A stretch of 63,479 bases of DNA from Darksidea phi. Its lineage: Eukaryota; Ascomycota; Dothideomycetes; Pleosporales; Lentitheciaceae. The notes beneath the pieces were generated by a model that was given only the letters and a program-made list of their open reading frames with translations, was not told the DNA's origin and did not search any database. The position numbers and the translations under genes are program-made. Where the stretch lies: positions 1-63,479 of the forward strand of contig JASJFT010000247.1 of NCBI GenBank assembly GCA_030770425.1. Direction: 5' to 3'. Shown here one piece after another: positions 36,043 to 48,261 of this stretch (positions within the stretch are counted from its first letter, which is position 1; each line of letters begins with the position of its first letter).

Positions 36043-39038
36043 ATGATGAATCAAGGTAAGTCAGCCTTAAATACACGCTTCCCGCACCCTGTCCGGCGAA
36101 GGAGCACAAACCCGCAGAGTCCTCCACCAGGCTGGCACTCTGCACTCTGCGTTCTGCGTTGCATTCTGCATTCTGCACTCTGCACTCTGCACTCTTTGCT
36201 ATCCATAAACCCGCGCCCTTCTCCGCATTCTTCCCCCCTTCCCTCCCCCCCACCAGCCCCGAAATCCACATTCCGCCCGCCTCCCCTTATATTGACGCGC
36301 AGCCTTGCTGCGCTCTGCTCTCCCCCTCGTCCTCAGCTGCTACACAGTGTGCGTCTGGCGTTTTCGCTGTAGTGCACTCTTGCACCTCCCGCCTCCCGCC
36401 TCCCTCTCCCCCCCTCCCCCCCCCTCCTCCCCCTCGGCCCTACCCCTACCCCCTCACACCCGATCGCCGAGTCTTGTGCGACGGCGTCCCACGCGCGCCG
36501 TCCACGGCACACTCGTCGTCGGCCGGTGCACGTTGTCCGTTTTTGTCCCACGCCCTGTTCAACACCGCGCCCCGACCTGATTGGCTGACTGGCAGCCCGA
36601 GCAGTGCTTCACCCATTGGCATCGGAACACCCCTTCTCGTCGGAGCAAGAATGCATCGATCACATTGGTGCTCATGCACATCATAGTCCCTTTGCAGCTG
36701 GCGTTCCCGATCCGCTCAGGCGCGAAGGCGCGCTAGGCCACTCAGCAGCCAGCATTCCTCACTACTCGAATCCAAGCCGTTACAGCGCTCATCGTCCCGA
36801 CGCAGCGTAAGTGCCCCCTCTCATTGGCCCCCCATTGGCTCCCCCCCTCCCCCCCGTCCCGGCCTGGCATGGGCTGGCTCCGCCGTGTGCTGCCTTGCCC
36901 TGCGGCCCCCAGCCCACGTCCGGCGGCCCTCGACGCTTTCTCGCCTGGTGCTGCCCAAGCTCTGGCTTCCACAACCGCCGAAACAAACACGTCGCCGTGT
37001 CCTCATCGTCTCTCCCGTTGCACACGGCCCAGACGCATGGCGCACCTAGCTCTACCAGCCCGCCGGTCTGTCACAGTGATCACACGACAAGCCTGGCGGT
37101 AATGCTCATATCGTCCCTGTCCGTTGACAACATATACTGTGCCACCCACCCCTTCGGTTACACATCATTGCCGCTGGCATCACGCTGCCCATAGCATTGT
37201 TTTTGTTGGTTTGACTAACCCCCCCCTGTAGCTATCAATCTGGTGCGGGTCTTTCCGATACGGGCTCGGGGTCCATCACCGCCTCCCCCAGCTCCAGCGC
37301 TTCGTCATCCTTGGCCTTCTCATTTCCTCCGACTGCAGCCACCAGCCTCTACTCCAACCACCTTCCCTTAGCAAACTTTCCCTACGGCTACAGTGCCATG
37401 TCGCAGAACCGACGCACATCCATGATGTAGGTAGCCTTTGTGGCGCATTGGTGCCTGTAAAACATGACCTTTATGCAATGACAGCTGACAGCTACACGTA
37501 GGACTGACTCCTCATCGTCGGCTATGCTGCCTCCGACGCGATCACCTGGGATGGGCAACCCCGTGTCACCGGCTCTGGGTGCCTCGACCAGGGATAATTA
37601 TACTACATCAACACCAGGCCTGCATCGACGTCCACACACCCTTTCCCCTCGCCATCCCGAGCTTCCCCGCTACAGCTCCCTGCCTGAGACTCCGAGGAGT
37701 GTTCTTCCTACCACCATGCCTCTGTCCACCACCTATCCCGCCAGTTCCATGGGAGGCTATGCAGCCCAGCCCGATCGCTTGAGTGAGACTCCGCCCTTCA
37801 ATGCCCAGGACAACTTCGGCGAGATCACCTGCGAAGGGAACACGGTAGTCCCCAATATCGAAGCCAAGATCGAAAAGGGCTTCTTCTGGTCCGGAGATCG
37901 TGTCTGGACCTGCTACCGAAGGAACTACTTCGCAGTCAACGTGTCCTACGGCCTGAGCCCATGGCTCCCCGGCGCCCGGCTTTACTTGAATCAAGGCAAC
38001 GGTAAAGGCCCTGACCAAATACAGTCCCTAGCAGTTTCTCTCGCCGCCGCTGTGGACGGCACAGGCGGGAAGAACATCGAGCTCATCCAACACACCCCAA
38101 AGCGCGACAAAGGACCGCAGCTCGCCATGAAGAAGGAGCTGCTTGCACCAACGCCGCCAGGCAAGACCCAGGAGCAGAATTACGGGCTCAACAGCTTCCA
38201 TCAGTCGACTCAGGTAGCTGGACCGTCACTACCGCTACAGACCGAGGCCGAGTCTTCGCAGCAGTACTCGCCAGCCACGCACCCAAACAGCAATTACCAG
38301 CATTCGTTTGAACGCATTCAGTTCAAGTCGGCCACGGCAAACAATGGCAAACGCCGTGCCCAACAACAGTATTACCACCTCATCGTGGAGCTTTGGGCGA
38401 ACGTCCAGAACCCCCGAGACGCGGATCCCCGTTGGGTCAAGATTGCGGCGAAATCATCCCACCCCGTCGTCGTCCGTGGGAGGTCACCCAGCCACTACCA
38501 GAATGAAGGTCCTCACAACCAGAACGCTTCGCGGGGCACCGGCAGCGGTGGCATGGGCGGCTCGGGCCATCGTGGACTTGGCTCGAATGGCGGCACGTCC
38601 TACAGCGGTGGCTACCGCAACGGGCTCTCGGGCAGTGGAACATCGACCATGGGCGGCGGTATGTACCGAGGCACAACATACTCACTAGACCCGAGTCCTG
38701 TGGGCAGCCATTCAGTCAGCTCTGCGAGCTCGCTGAGCGCAGGGCCTGTCGAAGGATTGGTAGGAGGCGATCAACACATGGTGGACGACGACGATGCCAA
38801 GATGATCGACACGCACACCGACTACCAGTATTACCCAGCTCCCATCTACGAGACTATTCCGGCCAAAGTAGAGAGCGTTGGCCTTCCCCTCCCCCTTCCG
38901 GATCGCAGGATCAAAGAAGAGTACCCCGGACCCGCGTCCATGAGCACCGGTTGGCCGGTCGGAGGCTGCGGTCGGTTCCAAGGCATGGAGACAAGCCGCG
39001 GTTACTACCCAGACGTACATGCTCACACCGGCTATTGA
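36043..39038 (+). CDS. vib-1: Ndt80/PhoG-family transcription factor (VIB-1/XprG type)
   Basis: Proposed exons are 36043-36055, 36596-36806, 37232-37426 and 37502-39038, giving 651 aa with consistent phases. The 13-nt first exon (MMNQ plus one base) ends in a perfect GTAAGT donor. The acceptor at 36595 and a second one at 36604 both keep the frame, so the N terminus is uncertain. The Ndt80 DNA-binding fold spans about residues 240-475, from EITCEGNTVVPNIEAKIEKG through FFWSGDRVWTCYRRNYF and FERIQFKSATANNGKRRAQQ to HPVVVRGRSPSHY. Low-complexity Gly/Ser sequence follows. Relatives control extracellular proteases, nutrient stress and heterokaryon-incompatibility cell death in Neurospora and Aspergillus. 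The exons upstream of the DNA-binding domain are rich in Ser/Pro and probably carry regulatory segments. Confidence 0.88.
36131..36195. repeat. heptanucleotide tandem repeat (CTCTGCA-like)
   Basis: Roughly nine imperfect CTCTGCA/TTCTGCR units lie within the first intron of the Ndt80-like gene. Confidence 0.85.
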
Positions 39039-40386
39039 TGGAGACGCGCACTTCCTCACCATTTGTCAATATCGTGGGCCGGTTCAATTCGACACCCGCC
39101 GGTGAGGGAGTGTGTGCCCGGACAGCCAAGCTTGGATGCACGGCAGACACTACGGGCACACGGATACACACCCGCCCAGTCCTTCCTGCACGGCCTGGTT
39201 CTTGCGACAGCTATTGTTAATCGACTTATATCTTAATCCCTTGGAGTATGGATCCAAGGCCGTTTTCCACCAATCACAACCCCGCTCCGGGCGAACCACG
39301 CACGGACTCGATTACCCGCAGCATAACAACGCAATGATGCATGGATCAAGCGGGCGGAGTGAGGGCAGAGCGCATAACAGAGACAATATTGACATGTCTT
39401 AAGCAGATGGCTGCGATGAAACTGTTAGCACAATGCCGGATTTGGAATGCCCTTCTCGATCGCGCTGCATCACGAGGCAACCGACAGCACATGCATCACC
39501 TCTGCCCTTAGACTTGTTTGGTCCCCTTTCCTGGTCCAGCCGATTTGGCGCCGACTTCGTTTGCAACCCTTATTTCATTTCCTGGCATATTATCATCCTG
39601 CACAAGCGTTTTCGTCACGTTATGACGCTGATGACTTGCATGAGCGACATACACCTCTTCTTTCCTTGTTTCACTGTCTCGGTTATTGTCTTAATGTCGG
39701 CTCTGGTATGGTTTTGGTTATCAACTGGGTTTGCGAAAAGGGTGTTGGGCGATTATGGTCTTTTCGGTATATGTTACGGGAGTCTCTCAGGTATGCAATG
39801 GGCTTGGACTGTGCATGGGGCATGGAGCATATGGTAAAAACGGACGGACATACCCTTTCTTGTTATGCCATCTTCGCTGGTTCTGGCGATGGCTCGGCAC
39901 AGCGACTACGACAGGTTCACGGTTGTATGAATGACGGGTCATGGAATACGGCTTTTTCGAGAGACGCGGAACGGGAGACGGTTGAAGAGGGGGGGGAGGA
40001 GTTGTGATGACCAAGTGCTCATGAAGGCGTCCTGTCAATGTATGATTATAGTCCCTAAAAAGCGTGTGTAGTTTAAATCGAGCAGGCGGCCCTTCTCAAT
40101 GGTTATGTGTCAGCCTCGTGAAGCCGTTCAACGTCCAGGAACTGCAATGACGGCGTCTATTTGCCAGAGTAGAGCTGGGGTGAGGTGAAAGAAAGGCTAC
40201 GACGGTGGCGATTAGCTCCCGAGCGGCTTCGGCTAGGCAGCCGCGGCGCACCGGCGTTCGGCGCCAAAACCTTCACCTCACCGCACCCTGTCGTCATCAA
40301 CAATAAACAACAACGCGCCCGCGCTCGCTGCACCACGGCTGCATCTCTACTCCACCCCCATTACTGTGCGCACATTGTTGTCTACC
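39039..40386. other. intergenic region
   Basis: 3' flank of the regulator and promoter of the SRP receptor gene. An overlapping pair of open frames (39433-40007) has no recognised motif and is probably 3' UTR. Confidence 0.45.
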
Positions 40387-41378
40387 ATGGCGTGGTACGA
40401 GAAGGACAGCTGGGCCACGGCGGCCTTTGCCCCCAAGCCCGCCACCATGGCGCTCACTTTCATCCTCGCTATTCTCCTGCCGATATTGCTGCACCAGTTT
40501 CTCTACCGGAAAGCGGCGCCAACCACACTGCCCACATTTCTACTTGTCGGCCCCAGCGGCGGCGGCAAAACGGCGTTTCTAACTCTGGTGCGTCCTAGCA
40601 ATCTATATGGGGCCCAAGTCAACAATGGCCCCTTCCGTCGTTGACCACCTTTTCGCTGCGGACTGTCGAAATAGTTGGGACTAACATGCACTGCTAGACC
40701 GAGCGCAAAGCCGTCGCTCAGACTCGCACGTCCACTGCTCCCCTTACAATCGAGGCTCTCCTCCCGGAAGGCCACACGCCTGGCTCCTCACACTATCGCT
40801 CCCCCGGTGACCCTGCGTTCGAGCGCTCACGCCGCTTCCTCCTCGTCGACACCCCCGGCCACGGAAAGCTGCGCCACTTCGCGGCGATGCAGCTAGCTAA
40901 CCCCTCCAATGTCCGCGGCATCGTCTTCGTGGTAGACGCAGCCTCGGTTGCCGAGGAGACTGGCCTCAACGAAACGGCCGAGTACCTACATGATGTCCTG
41001 CTCACCTTGCAGAAGAGATATACAGGGGCCAAGACCAGCAAGGGCCCCAAAGAGATCCCCGTCTTGATTGCAGCCAATAAAATGGACCTTTTCACTGCAC
41101 TCCCGCCGAATCTTGTCAAGCGGCAGCTTGAAAAAGCCATCTCTGAAGTCAGGAAGAGCAAGGCGAAAGGATTGAAGGATTCAGGAGTCGCCATCAGCGG
41201 AGAAGATGACGGCCTTGATGAGGAAAAGGAATGGCTAGGCGAGGGAGGTGAGGGCAACTTCGAATTTAGTCAGATGGAGGAGGTAGGAACAGGTGTTACG
41301 GTCAAAGGCGGAAACGTCATCGGCAGCGATGGCATTGACGTCGGGGACTGGTTTGAGTGGATCGCTGCATTGCTATGA
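40387..41378 (+). CDS. srp102: signal recognition particle receptor beta subunit
   Basis: Two exons, 40387-40587 and 40698-41378 (110-nt intron), make 293 aa. The ATG at 40387 has the context ACCATGG and is preferred to the in-frame ATG at 40366. One N-terminal membrane segment (about residues 21-40, MALTFILAILLPILLHQFLY) is followed by a small GTPase domain. Its features are the P-loop GPSGGGKT, DTPGHGKLRH (switch II) and NKMD (guanine specificity). The protein anchors SRP receptor alpha at the ER membrane. A charged insertion (about residues 235-265, DDGLDEEKEWLGEGGEGN) near the C terminus is rather long. It is a housekeeping gene without functional links to its neighbours. Confidence 0.93.
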
Positions 41379-43239
41379 TAGCCGCGTCGCGCAGCCACGA
41401 CTCCGCAATGGCTAGCCAGAGAATCATCAGCACTCAATATTCACCAGTCTCGCCCCCGTCCCGCTCGTCCGCCTTCCGCTCACTGCTGCTACTGGGGCCG
41501 CCGCTGCCGACTTGCTGGTAGCAAGATTAATCGCCGCGAAGCGGCATGGATTCAGACGGCGAACGGCCTGGCTAGCAACAGGGCTGAGCGAGATAAGTGG
41601 GCCCACCTCTCAGCCCTACAGCCAAGCCTTGCACTCGCTGATCATCCGTTATGGTTCCCGTTCCTTTTGCTAAAAATTGTCTCAAATCAAGCGTCAGGTT
41701 GCTTACTGGCTTCAGTGAGTTTCCGCCTGATCCATCTCGTCGGGTCATTGAGCATGTGGACCACGTTGTCGATTTTTACCGAGTCCACCACAGTCGGCCC
41801 GAACCTAACTTGAGACTCAGCCTATGGCTGCCTCGTATTACATACACCGCATCGCGAACTCCGGACTGTCCGCTTCTCATGAAGACTGGGTGATGACGGC
41901 AGCGAGTGGGCAAGGCAAAGCCTGGCGAAGCCGGCAGTAAGCTTACCATTCGATTCCTCACGATCCTCCAAGATACCGTTGATGGCATGTGGAAAGCTGC
42001 GGAGGTGGCAGGACATCAGCTGCGGAGGATGGATAAGGCCGCATGTAGGAAGCGAATGAGTGACGCCTGGGCCGGGGTAACTAATTGTCTACTTTAGGAA
42101 GTGTTCCGTCCGCTCCGCTTCCTTCCTTCCCGCCTGTGCTGCGCAGGGGTTGCGTTGCCAGGAGGGTGGGCGTTTATCAGCTTATTCTGTCGTCCGTTTT
42201 CGTATTGGCACAAGGGCCGGGGAGGTACCGGTCAGACTGTTGCGGTGATGCGGTCAGAGAGACTGGGGAGCGGTTTGCACCGACGCGTTACGGCACATGC
42301 ACGAGAGAGGGGATATGGAACCAATATGCAGGCGACATCTTTGGGGACGTCGCTTGCATGCGAAATTTTCTGTCGAAGATAGTCGTAGGCATAGGCGCCC
42401 AGGTTGGGTATAGATTGTTCACAGGCTCCATCGCTCTGGCTTCACATCCTAGAGAAGCACGCCTCAGGCCGTCAAGCCGGTGCGTCGTCCCAAACCAAGT
42501 GTTGGCGTGTACGCATGGGTTTGCAATCCTACCCAAAAAAAAACATCAACCTTGCAGTACCGTACACTAATCCCGAAATACCGCGTCCCAGCTACTAGGC
42601 CTATCCGCTGCGGTGCTACCCACATAGATCCGCGGATCGTCACGCCCGCACGCGGTTCATATGTGTAAACCCCTTCCACGGGTTTTCCTGCTGCAGAAGA
42701 TTAACCGCGGATAGTTTCGAGTTGCACAGACTAGCTAGCGGTGCATATTTGCTGTCGGCAGTTTGGACCAAGTGCCGTGTTGCGCAATCGGTGTTGTCTA
42801 TATATATTAGCTTGGGGGAATATAGATGGGTACTGGAGCTCATCTGCGTGTGTTGGATATAAAGTGCTTCGTTTACGAAGGGTGCTTGTAATACCCGGTG
42901 GCGTGGGTGAATGTGGCGCTGTGGCGCTGTGGCGGATTGGCAAGGCGGGGCGTGCGATCGGTTACTGGCGGCGTTATTCTGGGTTGGCGGCGGCGACTGA
43001 GGGTTTAGTCGCGCGGTTTGTGATTTCGAGTAACATTTCTTCAGTTGAACACCTCTTCCCGCGCTTCTATTTTTCACTGATAGTGGAGTGTGAAGGAAGT
43101 AGAAGTTTACTGCTTATTGTCACCCCGCAATTACCTGTGCTCAAAGAAACCAGCTCGTCGAATTCGAATTGACCGGCCTCGAACCAAGCCCACCCACGAA
43201 ATTTCGCACGCAGCGACAACCTCTCCTCCAACCACCACA
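41379..43239. other. intergenic region
   Basis: About 1.9 kb with only short open frames. It contains the cystathionine beta-synthase promoter. An upstream in-frame ATG (43090) would extend that protein by 50 residues of non-conserved sequence and is not favoured. Confidence 0.5.
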
Positions 43240-44892
43240 ATGTCTACCAAAACGCGCCCCGCGATCCCACCCGTCGTCATGGACAGTATAACCCAGCAAA
43301 TCGGCAACACGCCCCTCGTCCGCCTAAACAAGATCCCCCAATCCCTCGGCATCGAAGCCACCGTCTACGCCAAACTCGAAATGTTCAACGCCGGCGGCTC
43401 TGTCAAAGACCGCATTGCCCTGCGCATGGTCGAAGCGGCCGAGGCGTCCGGCCGCATAAAACCCGGCGATACGCTCATCGAGCCCACATCTGGCAACACG
43501 GGCATTGGGTTGGCGCTTGTGGGCGCGGTGAAGGGTTACAGGGTTGTTATTACACTGCCGGAGAAGATGAGCCCGGAGAAAGTTGCGGTGTTGAAGGCGC
43601 TGGGTGCGGAGGTGGTGAGGACGCCGACGAGTGCCGCGTGGGATAGTCCTGAGAGTCATATTGGCGTTGCGCGGAGATTGGTTAAAGAGTTGCCCAATGC
43701 GCATATTCTGGATCAGTACACCAATGTCGATAATCCGTTAGCTCACGAGCATGGCACTGCGGAGGAGATTTGGACACAGACGGAGGGCAAGGTTACGTGT
43801 CTTGTTGCTGGTGCGGGGACGGGAGGAACCGTGACAGGGATTGCGAGGGGCCTACATAAGCATAAGAGAGACGTTAAGATTATTGCGGCGGATCCTCAAG
43901 GGAGCATACTCGCGCTACCGGAGACGTTGAATCAGGAAAGGGCGAATGAGGCGTACAAGGTGGAGGGTATTGGGTATGATTTTATTCCAGAGGTGTTGGA
44001 GCAGAAGGTTGTGGATAAGTGGTATAAGACGGAAGATCGAACGGCGTTTCAGTATGCGCGGAGGTTGATTGCTGAGGAGGGCATTCTGTGTGGTGGGAGT
44101 AGCGGAAGTGCCATGGATGCGGCTGTCAAAGCTATCAAGGAGCTTGGCTTGGGCAAGGACGATGTGGTCGTTGTGGTGCTTCCGGATAGCATCCGCAGCT
44201 ATCTCAGCAAGGTATGTATCCCCGCTATTCTTTCCCAAAAATCGCCATGCTTACATTACTCATAGTTCGTCGATGACGACTGGCTCGCAGCAAACGACCT
44301 CCTACCTCCCACACCCCCACTAACTCCGCAATCCAAACCTTCCCGTGGCCGCTCCAGCTCCGTCAAAAATGACGCCTTCCACGGCGCAACTATCGCCTCT
44401 CTCCGCCTCAAGCCCGTCACCACCATCCCAGCTACCTCTCCCTGCGCCGAAGCCATCGAGACGATGCGGGAAAAGGGCTTCGATCAACTCCCCGTCTCCG
44501 CCTACTCCAGCTCCGGCAAAGCCAAACTCGTCGGCCTCGTCACCCTCGGCAACCTCCTTTCCTACATCGCGTCAGGGCGCGCTAACCCCAAGACAAACAT
44601 CCAAGACGTCATGTTCGACTTCCGCAAACTCAACGAAGTCGTCACAGACCTTGGTAGACTGCATCTCGATGGCGCGGAAGAGAGCAAACGCGGTCGTCGC
44701 AAGGAGTTTGTCGAGATCACAAAGGATACTAGGTTAAGCGATTTGAACAAGTTCTTTGAGTGGAACTCCGCGGCTGTGGTTACGGAGAAGGTTGACGGCG
44801 AGTTGAGGGCTACGGCTGTGGTTACCAAGGTGGATTTGCTTACTTGGATGGTGAGGCAGGGCAGTTTGAATGGGAATGGGGAGGCGAAGTAG
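43240..44892 (+). CDS. cbs: cystathionine beta-synthase
   Basis: Two exons, 43240-44211 and 44266-44892 (54-nt intron), give 532 aa. The enzyme condenses homocysteine with serine to cystathionine in transsulfuration. The catalytic domain of fold-type II PLP enzymes is complete. It shows [13 protein letters not shown], the PLP-binding Lys56 in GGSVKDRIA, the substrate loop [12 protein letters not shown], the phosphate loop [10 protein letters not shown] and [12 protein letters not shown] linker leads into a C-terminal pair of CBS motifs (about residues 375-525). There is no N-terminal heme-binding extension, which is normal for fungal enzymes. The start at 43240 directly precedes the conserved region. 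The gene is convergent with the phosphatidylserine decarboxylase gene across a 3.4-kb gap. Confidence 0.96.
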
Positions 44893-45188
44893 ATGGGCCT
44901 GGATGGGGTCTAGGTTCTTATGGGTTCGCTGCATCCTTGGAGCGAGGCGTTCATGGGGCGTGGGCGGATATTTTACTTGTATATAAGCAGGCGGGCGGCC
45001 TTTCAACGGCCCATGGGGTAGATTTAGATAAGACTTCAACGTCTGCATGTGCGCTACTGGATTTGATACATTTGATTTTGTGCAGTCATCCTCTTTGCGA
45101 TGAGGTGGTGTGCACCATCACCACCTTAATGCTTCCTCTGTTACCTTTCGTAATACTCATCTCATCTCCCTTCAAAGGTGAGCAAATA
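44893..45188. other. 3' flank of the cystathionine beta-synthase gene
   Basis: No coding signal. It leads into the repeat-module array. Confidence 0.5.
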
Positions 45189-47483
45189 GTATATAAACCC
45201 CCTCAGACTCCCCGTTTCTTTTCTTCACAGCGCTTGTCCTCGGTCCTTGGGAACTGAACCTAACGTGCAGCATACTACATGTCGTGCACCTCTCGGGAAC
45301 TAAAACTCTGAACCCACGCGATTATGTGTGTGCTTTGTGGGATTAAAACACACACACACACAAAGTTAACATGGAGGGGTGTGGTTTTGCTGTGGTGTGT
45401 ATTAAAGACGACTGAGGCACAGAGAAAGGGGGATTTGTTTTCTTGGGGATGGGTAGGTTGGCGGGAAGTTGGATGTTGCAAGGTTGTGAAAGAGAGATGG
45501 CATGGCATGGAGTGGAATGTGGTGTGGTGCAGGATTGGCAAGACGACATGGGGTAACAAGAAAATCGAGGGTGGTGGTGGTGGTGGTGCTCATAATCATC
45601 AGTGCGAGTCGAGGTGGTGGTAGGAGTAGTTTGCGTATATAAACACGCTCCCTCTTCCCTTTTCTTCGCTTTTCTTCGCTGCATTGTACCGGTCTTGTCG
45701 CCTTTCCAGGTGCTAAAAAGATCGATACGTGCACACTATGTGTGGATTCTTCTGTGGGACTAAAACTCGTTCCCAGATGATGACATGGAGAGTGGGTTTT
45801 GTTTTGGGTGTTGGGGTTGCTAAACTAGATACAATGCAAGTGTATGCGGGACGTGGCTGGGGAATCAAGGATAGCATCAATGTAAGAAGTTGATGATGTT
45901 GGGCCGTTTGGGCTAGAAGATTGGAGAACGGATCGGATGGCGAATGGCGAATGGTGAATGGCGAATAGGGTGTACAAGACTTTTTTTTCTTCTTTACTTT
46001 GGGTTGTAATTGCACACTTGTAGTGTTATGTGTGGTCCTGGTGGGATTACAAAATGGTACAGTACTCTATTCATGGAGAGTCTTGCGTGGGGTTTAAGAA
46101 CGAAAATGTCACTTCTGGATGTGTGGAGGCTGTAGGTATAGGAATATGTTGAGAAATTTACGAATCAATGAGGGATCTGATGGGTAGAAGGGGGTGTATA
46201 TCAGCGTATTTTAGAGATGGTGGTGGTAGTGGACTTGTTCAGGAGTTGCTGCTACTGCGATTTAGATCCTGTTAGGAAGGGGAGAAAGGGTATAAAACGC
46301 CTCCTTCCTTACGCTTCATTTCCTTGATGCAAATCTCCAGATCTCGGATGGGACACTAAAACCGGTCTACGGAAAATCGATGTTGTTCTGGCGTGGCTTA
46401 AAATAACCCGCCAAAGCTAATATGGAGAACTTGTATGTTTGGGTTAAAAGAGAAATGCTAGTTTCCATGCGTGGAGTGCGGGGGTGGGATAGCGAGGTTA
46501 ATTTGTTGGAGAAAATACGATCGCAAATGGATGCATTACTGTTGTTGTGCATCACCACATAACGTTGGAGATGGATGCTCACAGGACGCACAGAAGGAGT
46601 ATATAAACTGCCTTATCAACTTCTGTTTCTGTGAGCACACCACTTCACTCTAACATTTCGGACACTAAAAAAGGTTCCATGCATTCAGTGTTATCTCCGG
46701 GGCTAAAATGACCATTGAATAGAGACATGGAGGAATTCCGTCTTAAATTTGTTGCTAAGACGCCTACAGTTGAGAGCAAGAAAAGTCTGGAGGTATGGAC
46801 GGAGGATTGCTACGAGATGCGATGCGATTGCGAAGTGAGGGGAAGACTCGGGAGAGGGTACAAGGCAGTGGTAAACGCCATGGCCGTACAAAGACGGTGC
46901 CGATCATGGAGTAGAAGTGAAGATGGGATGGTGGCTGGCTATGTAAGCCCTCGCTTCTCCTCTGCTACCGGTGAAGGGACTAAATGTCTATCCCCAAATG
47001 GTGATGAGACAGTGGAGCTTTTGTTCTACACTAAAAGTCGTCTCTTTCAAACTCTAGATAAGAGCGCGATGCGCGACATCGCTTGATGGGGACGACAATT
47101 ACCATGAGGCGGTAGTTAGGATGGCGATGGAGTATATCAGCCCCTTACCTTTACCCCATAACTCTTTTCTGCAACCACTACCTCCCTCCTGACAGAACAA
47201 AAGGGAACAATGGTTTGAGCGATGTCTTTTCGCTCTGCTACACTAATGTGTACAATAACATCACACGCTTCTTCCAAAATGGTGGAAGAAGAGGTTCTCT
47301 TAATCGTTATGTGGCTAAAACTATTTCTCGAGCGAAGCGTGGAGGACAGGTCCGGGCTTTGGACTGGGTTGTAAAGTGAAATTGGATAGTAATGACTTGA
47401 ACGGTAGTCCTGAGGCTTTGATACCGGTAATGAAATATGCGTAACTGACACCAAGTTTTATAAAGAAGCCGATGTATATAAAG
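45189..47483 (+). repeat. array of diverged promoter-like modules (TATA, pyrimidine tract, paired CTAAAA, ATGGAG)
   Basis: TATA-like boxes occur at 45189, 45635, 46290, 46599, 47132 and 47474, each followed at once by a C/T-rich stretch. A weaker one is at 46939. Four of them are followed 65-110 bp later by a first CTAAAA (45300, 45713, 46356, 46665) and a second TAAAA box 30-45 bp further on. The second box tends to be preceded by TTATGTGTGG and a TGGGAY: 45321-45349, 45735-45766, 46024-46054, 46379-46404, 46688-46709, 47012-47037 and 47306-47321. ATGGAG comes 18-25 bp after it (45371, 45785, 46073, 46422, 46727; GTGGAG at 47339). The order is constant while the rest is diverged. No protein family is encoded. 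The function is unknown. It lies between two convergent genes, where promoters are not expected. Confidence 0.7.
45939..45967. repeat. GGCGAAT tandem repeat
   Basis: Four imperfect heptamer units (GGCGAAT, with one GGTGAAT) lie inside the module array. Confidence 0.85.
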
Positions 47484-48261
47484 CCTCTGCTTTTCCTCTT
47501 TCTTGTTTCCTTACTCCTGGTCCGTACGACTTCTCAAGTTAGCAAGATTGCACAAAGTCCTGGACGGCTTTGCCTGCACTAGCAACTTAAGCCATTGCTT
47601 CAAGCCTATTAACCTGGGCGTACGCGGATCTTGTGTCATGGAGAGGGCAAAAACGAGCTGCACCTGAAGCTAGAGGAGCGCGGGCAATCGCCTCAAGATG
47701 CTAATCGTCTCCAAGCTCACCTAAGGACTCATAGATTTGCGGGTGGTAAAAAGGGGTAAACACGATCAGAGACGCGTGGAAACGAAAAGGGTTATGGGGA
47801 AAGCTGGTAGAGGGTATCTAGAGTAATACGAAGTGAGGCCGTGCTCGACGTGGCGCATGCCTAATAAATCAAACTTCGCTCGACTTCTCTCTCCAGTAGT
47901 AGTACGAGAAGGAAGGATTGCACGGTGCATCTGGACGCAGACCAAGCCTAGACTATGGTGGTGTTGAGGAACTAAAGTGGATCAAAGGATTGGACAATGG
48001 GAAGAACAAATGCAACCGAGTTTGATATACACTGGGCCCAAAGATCGCTAGCGCTTTTCTAAACCGACGAAATCCTTGGAGCCACAAGAGTCGCCCTCCA
48101 TCAGGTATATCATCTCTCAAGATGACGTTGTTGCGTGCGAACCGCTTCCTCTTTAATTCTGCAATCACCAGCGCTGTGCATAAAAAGGTGTAGTTCGCTT
48201 TTCTCTTAGTTCCGATCGCATCGCTCCTCGGCCCATGGGGAAGACGCGTGCACAGCATCCC
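47484..48261. other. 3' flank of the phosphatidylserine decarboxylase gene
   Basis: About 0.8 kb without a recognised gene; the last TATA-like box of the array (47474) has no following CTAAAA pair. Confidence 0.45.

Noticed and set aside
36159..36686. 175-codon frame before vib-1
   Set aside because: Low-complexity Pro/Ser translation of C-rich sequence inside the proposed first intron.
39433..40007. Overlapping frames downstream of the Ndt80-like gene
   Set aside because: No motif; position fits 3' UTR.
43090..43239. 50-residue N-terminal extension of cystathionine beta-synthase
   Set aside because: Sequence is not conserved in the family, and the ATG at 43240 precedes the usual start of homology.
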